The position numbers and the translations under genes were made by a program. Shown piece by piece: positions 1 through 6,557 of a DNA stretch of 11,704 nucleotides. Position 1 is the first letter of the stretch, and the number at the start of each line of letters is the position of its first letter. The DNA comes from Clostridia bacterium (GTDB taxonomy: Bacteria; Bacillota; Clostridia; Oscillospirales; CAG-272), in assembly GCA_017540285.1 (NCBI GenBank), contig JAFYBI010000304.1, positions 1 to 11,704 of the forward strand. Direction: 5' to 3'. A model generated the notes under the pieces. The model was not told the DNA's origin and ran no database searches. It worked only from the letters and a program-made list of their open reading frames with translations.

Positions 1-2190
1 GGTGTGCTCCTTGACGTAGGTCTGGATCTCCTTCACCAGCTCCGGCGTGCCCTCCTTGCCCTTCACGAGGACGACCGTCGCCTTGACGATCTGGCCGCGG
101 ATCTCGTCCGGGACCGCCGTGATCGCGCATTCGAGGACATAGGGCAGTTCCATGATGACCGATTCGATCTCGAACGGGCCGATGCGGTAGCCGGAGGACT
201 TGATGACGTCGTCGATGCGCCCGACGTACCAGAAATACCCGTCCTCGTCGCGCCATGCGGTGTCGCCGGTGTGGTAGTACCCGTCGTGCCATGCCTCGCG
301 GGTCGCCTCCTCGTTGCGGAAGTAGCCCTTGAACAGGCCGCAGGGGACGCCGTTCGTCGTGCGGACCACGATCTCGCCGGTCTCGCCGACGTCGCAGCTC
401 TTCCCTTCCGGCGTGACGATGTCCACGTCGAACAGGGGGGACGGATGGCCCATCGAGCCGGGCTTCGGGGTGTCGCCGACGAAATTGCCGATCACAAGCG
501 TCGTCTCCGTCTGGCCAAAGCCCTCCATCAGGGAGAGCCCGGTGTATTCCCTGAACTTATAGAACACCTCGGGATTGAGCGCCTCGCCCGCGATGGTGGC
601 GTGCTTCAGGGAGGAGAGATCGTAGTTCTCGATGCCCGCCTTGATGAAGAAGCGGAACATGGTCGGCGGCGCACAGAAGGTGGTGATGTTATACTGTTTG
701 AAGAGCGGGAGGATGTCTCCTGCCTCAAATTTGTCGAAATCGTACGCAAAGACGCAGCTCTCGCAGAGCCACTGCCCGTAGAGCTTTCCCCAGAGCGCCT
801 TTCCCCAGCCGGTGTCGGAGATCGTGAAATGGATGCCCTCCGGGTCGGCGTTGTGCCAGTAGCGTGCGGTGATGTAATGGCCGAGCGCGTACTTGTAGCT
901 GTGCGCCGCGATCTTCGGATATCCGGTCGTGCCGCTCGTGAAGAGCATGTACATGGTCTCGTCGCCGCAGGCGCTCATCCGGCGCTCAAAGGTGTCGGGG
1001 AAGCGCATGAATTCCTCGTCGAAGGCGTGCCAGCCGTCGCGTTTCCCGTTCGCGATGATCTTGATGATGTCCTGTTCGACGAGCTTTTCGGCGTTCTCCG
1101 CGTGCATCGCCGTCTGGCCGTCCGCCGTGCAGACGATCGCCTTCACGGACGCGGCGTTGTAGCGGTACTCGAAGTCGTGCTCGACGAGCATGTGCGTCGC
1201 CGGGATCGCCACCGCGCCGAGCTTGTGCAGCGCGATCGAAGCGATCCAGAACTGCCAGTGCCGTTTCAGGACGAGCATGACGGTGTCGCCCTGCCGGATG
1301 CCGAGGGACTCGAAATAGTTCGCCGCGCGGTTCGAGAGGAGGGAGATGTCGCGGAAGGTGAAGCGGCGTTCCCGCTTCTCGCGGTCGAGGTGCAGCAGCG
1401 CGACCTTGTCGGGGGTCTTCGCGGCGATGGCGTCGACCGTGTCATAGGCAAAATTGTAGCGGTCGGCGTTCTTGAAGCGGATCTCCCTGAGCTTGCCGTT
1501 TTCCTCGATGCAGTCGATGAAGCGCAGGGCGACGGGATCGGGCGGGAGCTTCGAGAGCCTGTTCTCCGCGACCTCTTCCCTCTCGGGCTCCTCCGCCGCG
1601 GTATCCGGGTAATCGTATGCCGGCGCGCCGTTCGAGATGGTCACGGCAAGGAAGGTGCAGTCCTCCTCCCACGCGATCATGCCGTGCGGCTTCGAGCTGT
1701 CGTAGTAGATCGAGTCGCCGGGGCCGAGGATCTCGGTGTGTCCGTCGACGGAGACCTTCAGCTTGCCCGTGAGGATGTAGTCGTATTCCTGACCGTCGTG
1801 ACTGGAAAGGCGGATCGGGGCGTCCGCTTCGGCTGGGGTGTACGGCGCGCGCACGAAGAAGGGCTCGGCAATCTTGTCCTTGAAGAGCGGCGCGAGGTTG
1901 TTGTATCGGAATCCCTTTCTTCTGGCGATGGGAAGGCCGCCGCCCGCGCGGGTCACGCTGTATTCCTTCAAAGTCGGACTCGAACCGGCGAGCAGATCGG
2001 TCGTGTCGATGCCGAGCCGTGCCGCGCACTTGTAGATGAAGGTGAACGAGAAGTCTGCCTCTCCCGCCTCCAGCTCCCGGTAGTGCTCGAGGGTCACGCC
2101 CGTGCAGGACGCCATCTCCTCCTCGCCGATCTCGCAGATCAGGCGGGTCTCCCGGATCCGGTTCGCAACTTCTTTGATGATGCTTTCCAT
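1..2190 (-). CDS. XRE-cupin-acyl-CoA synthetase (AMP-forming) fusion protein, 3' end beyond window
   Basis: The frame is open from the ATG at 2190 to the left edge, giving 730 residues without a stop. An AAAGGAG site (2197-2203) lies 6 nt before the ATG and fixes the start. Residues about 4-68 form a helix-turn-helix of XRE type. Residues about 105-185 form a cupin barrel (HDGQEYDYILTGKL, GPGDSIYYDSSKPHG), the usual XRE-cupin regulator layout. After a charged linker (about 190-245) an ANL-superfamily ligase follows: P-loop MLFTSGTTGYPK (415-426), EGFGQTET (556-563), YHTGDTAWRDEDGYFWYVGR (639-658) and DDVIKSSGYRIGPFEIE (660-676). It resembles medium-chain/ACSM-type acyl-CoA synthetases, which convert a carboxylate, ATP and CoA to acyl-CoA, AMP and PPi. 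The substrate cannot be read from the sequence. The C-terminal region that would carry the catalytic lysine lies outside the window. Transcription is controlled by the T-box leader directly upstream. The ligase assignment is firm; DNA binding by the N-terminal domain is inferred. Confidence 0.93.
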   Translation of the reverse strand, partial: MESIIKEVANRIRETRLICEIGEEEMASCTGVTLEHYRELEAGEADFSFTFIYKCAARLGIDTTDLLAGSSPTLKEYSVTRAGGGLPIARRKGFRYNNLAPLFKDKIAEPFFVRAPYTPAEADAPIRLSSHDGQEYDYILTGKLKVSVDGHTEILGPGDSIYYDSSKPHGMIAWEEDCTFLAVTISNGAPAYDYPDTAAEEPEREEVAENRLSKLPPDPVALRFIDCIEENGKLREIRFKNADRYNFAYDTVDAIAAKTPDKVALLHLDREKRERRFTFRDISLLSNRAANYFESLGIRQGDTVMLVLKRHWQFWIASIALHKLGAVAIPATHMLVEHDFEYRYNAASVKAIVCTADGQTAMHAENAEKLVEQDIIKIIANGKRDGWHAFDEEFMRFPDTFERRMSACGDETMYMLFTSGTTGYPKIAAHSYKYALGHYITARYWHNADPEGIHFTISDTGWGKALWGKLYGQWLCESCVFAYDFDKFEAGDILPLFKQYNITTFCAPPTMFRFFIKAGIENYDLSSLKHATIAGEALNPEVFYKFREYTGLSLMEGFGQTETTLVIGNFVGDTPKPGSMGHPSPLFDVDIVTPEGKSCDVGETGEIVVRTTNGVPCGLFKGYFRNEEATREAWHDGYYHTGDTAWRDEDGYFWYVGRIDDVIKSSGYRIGPFEIESVIMELPYVLECAITAVPDEIRGQIVKATVVLVKGKEGTPELVKEIQTYVKEHT

Positions 2191-2217
2191 GGGGTTCTCC
2201 TTTGATTGACGGGCGAC

Positions 2218-2249
2218 AAAAAATCCGCCCCAAATCCTTTGAGACGGAT
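2218..2249 (-). terminator. T-box intrinsic terminator
   Basis: On the minus strand ATCCGTCTC (2249-2241) pairs with GGGGCGGAT (2231-2223), a 9-bp stem with two G-U pairs and a 9-nt loop. A run of six T (2223-2218) follows. It lies 27 nt upstream of the ATG at 2190 and stops transcription when the cognate tRNA is charged. Confidence 0.93.
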
Positions 2250-2275
2250 AGATGTTATCCGCGGTACCACTCAAA
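2238..2275 (-). promoter_or_regulatory. T-box antiterminator
   Basis: On the minus strand TTTGAG (2275-2270) pairs perfectly with CTCAAA (2243-2238), and CGGATA (2261-2256) pairs perfectly with TATCCG (2250-2245) across a 5-nt loop. Between the two helices lies the bulge TGGTACCG (2269-2262), whose first four bases bind the tRNA acceptor end. The 3' strand of this structure is the 5' strand of the terminator, so the two folds exclude one another. Confidence 0.93.
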
Positions 2276-2494
2276 TTGCGCTCGCGCGCCGCTCTGCGGA
2301 CTCCTGCAAGTCCCGTGCCTCTTACGCTGCACCTGCGGGGAATCATTACTCACCCCGGACGGGGTTTTCCTTTCCCGACTCAGAAGGGATACGCGCCGCT
2401 CCGCCCCGTCCGCATTCCACCGCCGCGGGCTCTCTGTATGGACGCTATGACCGACGCGCGTCTTCGTCACAGTCTTTTCGCTTTCGCTTGATGC

Positions 2495-2523
2495 ATTATA
2501 GCATGCCGCGGCGGTTTTGTCAA
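2495..2523 (-). promoter_or_regulatory. Consensus sigma-A promoter for the T-box leader
   Basis: On the minus strand a perfect TTGACA (2523-2518) and a perfect TATAAT (2500-2495) are separated by 17 bp. Transcription should start near 2488, just before the T-box Stem I. A promoter this strong suits a leader whose output is set by attenuation rather than by initiation. Confidence 0.92.
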
Positions 2524-2530
2524 TGGGGTC

Positions 2531-2546
2531 GCATGAAAAAACATGC
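2531..2546. repeat. Inverted repeat GCATG-A6-CATGC upstream of the T-box promoter
   Basis: GCATG (2531-2535) and CATGC (2542-2546) are perfect 5-bp arms around six A residues. The element ends 7 bp upstream of the minus-strand -35 box. A further GCATGC (2501-2506) lies inside that promoter's 17-bp spacer, 30 bp away, about three helical turns. It could be an operator, for example for the helix-turn-helix domain of the adjacent fusion protein. It is short and could be chance. Confidence 0.35.
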
Positions 2547-2676
2547 ACCGGATTTGTGCACCGCCGGGCCGGTTTTTCGTCGGAATACACGCCGAATGTT
2601 CACCCCTTGATCGGTTTTTCTCCGGCAGAATCTCCGAGGAATTTCGCCGCGGAGGGCAAATCCTCGCGGGTTGTTC
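2547..2676. other. Intergenic region between divergent promoters
   Basis: This stretch holds no convincing gene. A 9-bp direct repeat CGGTTTTTC occurs at 2570-2578 and 2612-2620, 42 bp apart. Neither copy follows a good hairpin, so they are not called terminators. The stretch lies upstream of both divergent promoters and could hold activator or repressor sites that cannot be identified from the sequence. Confidence 0.4.
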
Positions 2677-2705
2677 TTGCAATCGGCACGAAAGTATGCT
2701 ATACT
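2677..2705 (+). promoter_or_regulatory. Sigma-A promoter of the mannosidase-PHP operon
   Basis: TTGCAA (2677-2682) and TATACT (2700-2705) are separated by 17 bp, close to the sigma-A consensus. The expected start of transcription is near 2712, leaving a leader of about 30 nt with an AGGAAG ribosome-binding site before the ATG at 2741. Confidence 0.75.
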
Positions 2706-2740
2706 GTTTCCGGCAATCTTTCACAAAAAGGAAGTGTATC

Positions 2741-5700
2741 ATGAACAATCCCACCTATATCGAGCGGACATACCGCAAGTTCGAGAGCGCCCTGAATCTC
2801 TACGCGAACCGGATCGTCAAGACCGTCGGCCGCGCGGACAGCGTCCTCGGCTATGAGACCCGCGAACACCTCCGCCTGCCTCCCGCCGCTTCCGCCATGA
2901 AACCCCTGGAAAACGGCGCGGTCTGGGGCGAGGAATACGGCAATCTGTGGCTCCGCGCGACCGTGACCGTCCCGGATGCAGCCGACGGACAGATCCTCTG
3001 CGCCATCCCGGACGCCGACGCCGTGGAGATCCTCTGCTACCGCGGCGACGTCCCCGCCGGGATCATCAATTCCAAGAACAACTTCATCGGCGGGATGCAC
3101 CCCTGCTTCTTCGTCACCTACGACGCGAAGGCGGGCGAGACCTTTGATCTCGCGTTCGAGTGCTACGCCGGCCACACCTGCTTCGGCACCCAGCCCTACG
3201 ACCAGTACGGACGGGACGAATCGAAGCCCGACACGTTCACGCACACCTACCGCGGCATCCGCCTCTGCGTGATGGACACCCTCCTGCGCGACTTCGTCTT
3301 CGATCTCGCGACGGTGCTCCAGCTCGTGAAGCTCCCCGGCGAGAATTTCGTCGCGATGAAGGCGCATGAATGCCTCATGGACGCCTTCCCGTATCTGATC
3401 GGCGACCCGCTCGCCGCGGACGAGGAGGAGATCCGCGCTTCCCTCGAGGAGATCAGACGCCGGCTCGCCCCCGCACTCGAAAAGACCGGAGGCGAGGCGT
3501 CCCGCGGAAAGATCGGCGTGATCGGACACTCTCACATGGACACCGCATGGCTCTGGCCCGTGTCCGAGACGATCCGCAAGTGCGCCCGGACCTACGCGGA
3601 AGCGCTCAACCTGATGGATTTCTATCCCGAATACACCTTCATCCAGTCCTCCGCCCTGCATCTCGACTGGATGCGCGAATACTATCCCGATATCTTCGAG
3701 GGGATCCGCGCGCGCGTCGCCGAGGGACGGTATGAGCCGAACGGCGGCGTCTGGGTCGAATGCGACTGCAACATCACGGGCGGCGAGGCGATGGTCCGGC
3801 AGTTCCTCTACGGACAGCGGTTCACCGAGAAATACCTCAACTACCGCTCCGATTCCTTCTGGCTCCCGGACACCTTCGGCTACAACGGCGCGATCCCGCA
3901 GATCATGCAGGGGTGCGGTGTGAAGTACTTCTATACGACGAAGATGAGCTGGAACGACTGCAACCAGTTCCCCGCCGACACGTTCCTCTGGCGCGGCATC
4001 GACGGGACCTCCGTCATCACCCACCTCAACCGCATGCACCTGATCCCGGACGTCGAGACCCTCACCGAATGCGTCGGCGAGATCCGCGACAAGAAGTCGA
4101 GCTGCCAGCGGCTCGTGGCATACGGCTACGGGGACGGCGGCGGAGGACCGACCTACGGGATGCTCGAATTCCTCAAACGCGCCGTCGATCTGCCCGGCAT
4201 GCCCGAGATCGAGCCCACGACGGCCAGCGCGTTCATGCATTCCCTCGAAGAGCGCCGCGACCGGCTCCCGACCTACGACGGCGAACTCTATCTCGAATTC
4301 CACCGCGGCACGCTCACGCAGATGCACATGGTCAAGAAGGCCAACCGCAAGACCGAGATCGCACTCTACGAGATGGAGCTCGCAAACGTCCTCGCAGGCC
4401 TCCCGACGGCGGAGAACCACGACGAGCTCTACAAGGTCCTCCTCAAGAATCAGTTCCACGACATCCTTCCCGGCACCTGCATCCCGCGCGTGTATGAGGT
4501 CTACGAACAGGAAATGACCGAGGCGAACCGTGCGATCGCGGAGAACACCTCCTCCTTCCTCGGGACGATGGCGAAGGACGAGGCGGACGCCGTCTCCGTC
4601 TTCAATCCGCTCGCGTTCGAGGTCGAAACCGCGGTCTCCGTGAAGGGCGACGTCTCCTTCGGGAACAAGGTCACCCAGACCTACGAAGATCAAAACGGCG
4701 AGGCCGTCACGGTCTTCCGCGCCGCGCTCCCCGCCCTCTCGTCCGTCACGCTGAAAAAGGCCCCGAAGACCGAGCAGAAGAGCCGCTTCGTGCGCGAGGG
4801 CAGCGTCCTCACCACACCCTACTACACCGTCACGCTTGACGAAAACGGATACATCTCCTCCCTCGTCGACCGTCAGGCGGAGCGCGAGATCGCCAATCTC
4901 GCTGGCGCGCCTCTCGGCACCCTCTGGATCGGCGAGGACATGCCGACCGCTTACGACAACTGGGAGATCGAGGACGACATCTTCAAGAAGATGAAAGCCG
5001 TTCCCGCACAGTCCGTCGAGGTCGTCTCCGACGGCGCGGTCGAATACCGCATCCGCGCGACCTTCGCACTCGGCCGCAAGTCCAAGGCGATCCTCGACAC
5101 CGTGTTCTGGGCGGGCTCCCGTCAGATCGACTACGAGCTCACCGTCGACTGGCACGAGCGTCATCAGCTTCTGAAAGCGGGCTTTGACGTCAACGTCCGT
5201 TCCGCGTTCATGAAGAACGAGATCCAGTTCGGTCACGTCGACCGTCCGACCACGCGCAACACCACGCTCGAGAGCGCGAAGTTCGAGGTCTGCAACCACA
5301 AGTGGACCGATCTCTCCGAGACCAACTACGGCGTCGCGGTCCTCAACGACTGCAAGTACGGCATCTCCTGCGAGGGAAGCGATCTCCGCCTGACCCTGCA
5401 CAAGGGCGGCTGCCGTCCCGACCCGTTCACCGACAACGGCGTGCATACGATGAAGTACGCGCTCCTGCCGCACGTCGGGCCGTTCAACGCCCTCTCCGTC
5501 GTCCGTCCGGCATACGCCTTCAACCTCGATCCCATCGTGCTGGACGGCAAGGCGCTCTCCGTCCCCGCACTCTTCTCCCTCGACCGTCCGAACATCCTTG
5601 CGGAAGCCGTCAAGAATGCCGAGGACCGGGAGAACGCCTTCGTGATCCGCCTGTACGAAGCGGAGCGCAGCGCGACCAAGTGCACCCTCTTCGTCCCGGA

Positions 5701-5824
5701 CGCCAAGCGCGTGGTCCTCACGAACATGCTCGAAGAGGAGATCGAAGAACTGCCGCTCGAGGACGGGCGCGTGACGCTTTCGTTCCGTCCGTTCGAGATC
5801 AAGACCATTCTTGCGGAGCGATAA
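2741..5824 (+). CDS. GH38 alpha-mannosidase, MAN2C1/AMS1-type (cytosolic)
   Basis: The protein has 1027 residues. The ATG at 2741 is chosen because AGGAAG (2729-2734) lies 6 nt before it and a good promoter lies just upstream; the frame extends further 5' but crosses that promoter. An N-terminal beta-rich domain (about 1-250) precedes the GH38 catalytic domain. Visible signatures are IGHSHMDTAWLWP (261-273; metal ligands H263 and D267), FWLPDTFGY with the expected nucleophile D377, AYGYGDGGGGPT (460-471) and NQFHDILPG with the expected zinc ligand H573. The middle and C-terminal GH38 domains follow. The length, long N-terminus and GYGDGGGGPT motif match the eukaryotic cytosolic/vacuolar MAN2C1/AMS1 branch. 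No signal peptide is present, so it should trim alpha-mannosides from imported manno-oligosaccharides in the cytoplasm. Linkage specificity cannot be read from the sequence. It is the first gene of an operon with the PHP gene. Confidence 0.95.
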   Translation: MNNPTYIERTYRKFESALNLYANRIVKTVGRADSVLGYETREHLRLPPAASAMKPLENGAVWGEEYGNLWLRATVTVPDAADGQILCAIPDADAVEILCYRGDVPAGIINSKNNFIGGMHPCFFVTYDAKAGETFDLAFECYAGHTCFGTQPYDQYGRDESKPDTFTHTYRGIRLCVMDTLLRDFVFDLATVLQLVKLPGENFVAMKAHECLMDAFPYLIGDPLAADEEEIRASLEEIRRRLAPALEKTGGEASRGKIGVIGHSHMDTAWLWPVSETIRKCARTYAEALNLMDFYPEYTFIQSSALHLDWMREYYPDIFEGIRARVAEGRYEPNGGVWVECDCNITGGEAMVRQFLYGQRFTEKYLNYRSDSFWLPDTFGYNGAIPQIMQGCGVKYFYTTKMSWNDCNQFPADTFLWRGIDGTSVITHLNRMHLIPDVETLTECVGEIRDKKSSCQRLVAYGYGDGGGGPTYGMLEFLKRAVDLPGMPEIEPTTASAFMHSLEERRDRLPTYDGELYLEFHRGTLTQMHMVKKANRKTEIALYEMELANVLAGLPTAENHDELYKVLLKNQFHDILPGTCIPRVYEVYEQEMTEANRAIAENTSSFLGTMAKDEADAVSVFNPLAFEVETAVSVKGDVSFGNKVTQTYEDQNGEAVTVFRAALPALSSVTLKKAPKTEQKSRFVREGSVLTTPYYTVTLDENGYISSLVDRQAEREIANLAGAPLGTLWIGEDMPTAYDNWEIEDDIFKKMKAVPAQSVEVVSDGAVEYRIRATFALGRKSKAILDTVFWAGSRQIDYELTVDWHERHQLLKAGFDVNVRSAFMKNEIQFGHVDRPTTRNTTLESAKFEVCNHKWTDLSETNYGVAVLNDCKYGISCEGSDLRLTLHKGGCRPDPFTDNGVHTMKYALLPHVGPFNALSVVRPAYAFNLDPIVLDGKALSVPALFSLDRPNILAEAVKNAEDRENAFVIRLYEAERSATKCTLFVPDAKRVVLTNMLEEEIEELPLEDGRVTLSFRPFEIKTILAER

Positions 5825-5825
5825 A

Positions 5826-6509
5826 ATGACGTATAAAACCGAACTGCACTGCCATTCGAAGGACGCCTCCGGCTGTTCCCACGAATCGGTCGAGGGCATC
5901 TGCGAAAAATACCTGAAATACGGCTACACGACGGTCTGCCTCACGAACCACTTCACGCCGGAGGGGAATTTCCTCGATCCGGCAGAGTGGGCCGCAAAGG
6001 TACGCCGCAAGTATGCCGCCTGGGAGAAGCTGAAGGCCTGCGCAGACGGCCGCCTCACGATCCTCATGGGCCTCGAATTCCGCTTCGTGCAGAACTCGAA
6101 CGACTATCTGGTCTTCGGATTCGACGAGGACTGGCTCGTCTCGCACACCGGAGAGATCCTGAAGATGGGCGTGCGCAGGTTCACCGAAATGGCGCGGGCC
6201 GACGGGCTCTTCACGATCCAGGCGCACCCGTTCCGCCACGGCATGGTGGTGACGGACGCGAACGCAGTGGACGCGATCGAGATCTACAACGGCCATCCCG
6301 GCCACAATTCGAACAACGACATCGCCGAAGCGTGGGCGAGGAAGTACGGCAAGATCATGACCGCCGGCACGGATCACCACAACCCCGACCACATGCCGGA
6401 TGCCGGGATCCGCACGGACTTCCCGATCACGTCGGAAAAGCAGCTGATCGAAACGCTGAAAAGCGGAAACTTCACCCTCATCCGCGGGAATGAAGACGCG
6501 ATGAACTGA
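5826..6509 (+). CDS. PHP-domain metal-dependent phosphoesterase
   Basis: The protein has 227 residues. The ATG at 5826 follows the mannosidase stop by 1 nt, and a GGAG site (5815-5818) inside the end of the mannosidase gene lies 7 nt before it, so the two genes should be translationally coupled. Putative PHP metal-site motifs appear in order: ELHCHSKD (H8, H10), TNHFTP (H42), GLEFRF (E84), IQAHPFRHG (H134), IEIYNGHPGHN (E152, H157) and TAGTDHHNPD (D183, H184). The PHP superfamily includes histidinol-phosphate phosphatases, nucleases and phosphoesterases bearing a trinuclear metal site. The small size and lack of any extra domain point to a stand-alone hydrolase. The shared operon suggests a role linked to mannose metabolism, possibly removal of a phosphate from a sugar phosphate or modified glycan, but the substrate is unknown. 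No signal peptide is seen. Confidence 0.88.
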   Translation: MTYKTELHCHSKDASGCSHESVEGICEKYLKYGYTTVCLTNHFTPEGNFLDPAEWAAKVRRKYAAWEKLKACADGRLTILMGLEFRFVQNSNDYLVFGFDEDWLVSHTGEILKMGVRRFTEMARADGLFTIQAHPFRHGMVVTDANAVDAIEIYNGHPGHNSNNDIAEAWARKYGKIMTAGTDHHNPDHMPDAGIRTDFPITSEKQLIETLKSGNFTLIRGNEDAMN

Positions 6510-6511
6510 AC

Positions 6512-6557
6512 AAAACCCGCCGCAGGATTCGACCGGAATCCCGCGGCGGGTCTCTTT
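6512..6557. terminator. Bidirectional intrinsic terminator between convergent genes
   Basis: ACCCGCCGC (6515-6523) pairs perfectly with GCGGCGGGT (6543-6551). After one A/C mismatch, GGATTC (6525-6530) pairs with GAATCC (6536-6541) around a 5-nt loop. On the plus strand CTCTTT follows; on the minus strand TTTT (6515-6512) follows. It ends the mannosidase-PHP operon and the convergent regulator gene, whose stop codon touches its edge. Confidence 0.88.

Larger units (their letters stand above)
2211..2488 (-). promoter_or_regulatory. T-box riboswitch (tRNA-sensing leader) of the acyl-CoA synthetase fusion gene
   Basis: Read on the minus strand, the leader carries the T-box core GAGTGGTACCGCGG (2272-2259), close to the canonical AGGGTGGNACCGCG. 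A Stem I can be traced. GACT (2474-2471) pairs with AGTC (2380-2377). A GTGA/TGAG kink-turn-like element follows, then GAAG (2465-2462) pairs with CTTC (2386-2383) and ACGCGC (2461-2456) pairs with GCGCGT (2396-2391). AGAGAG (2434-2429) and GGTGGAA (2421-2415) sit where the conserved AG-bulge and distal-loop motifs belong. The specifier triplet placed by these helices is AUC (2390-2388, Ile). A one-base shift would give UAU (Tyr), so the amino acid is uncertain. The bulge UGGU would pair with a tRNA ending in ACCA, which fits either tRNA. Uncharged tRNA should stabilise the antiterminator and switch the gene on. Confidence 0.95.

Noticed and set aside
4..2205. 733-codon plus-strand open frame opposite the acyl-CoA synthetase
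   Set aside because: It is antisense to a gene with full ANL, cupin and HTH motifs. Its product is rich in Arg, Asp, Val and Ala with no recognisable domain and no ribosome-binding site, as expected from a GC-rich antisense frame.
2561..2627. Two CGGTTTTTC stretches as rho-independent terminators
   Set aside because: The T-runs are only five long and no stable stem of adequate length directly precedes either. CCGGGCCGG could form only a 4-bp stem with an impossible one-base loop.
2543..2740. 66-residue N-terminal extension of the mannosidase frame
   Set aside because: It would run through the -35/-10 promoter at 2677-2705 and lacks a ribosome-binding site, whereas the ATG at 2741 has AGGAAG at ideal spacing and begins a family-like N-terminus.
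5811..5825. TTG start for the PHP gene overlapping the mannosidase end
   Set aside because: The ATG at 5826 has a GGAG site 7 nt upstream and places the HxH motif at residues 8-10, as usual for PHP proteins.
2699..5899. 1066-codon minus-strand open frame opposite the mannosidase
   Set aside because: The plus strand carries unmistakable GH38 motifs, a promoter and a ribosome-binding site. The antisense product is low-complexity in character (Glu, Val, Arg, Asp-rich) with no known motif.
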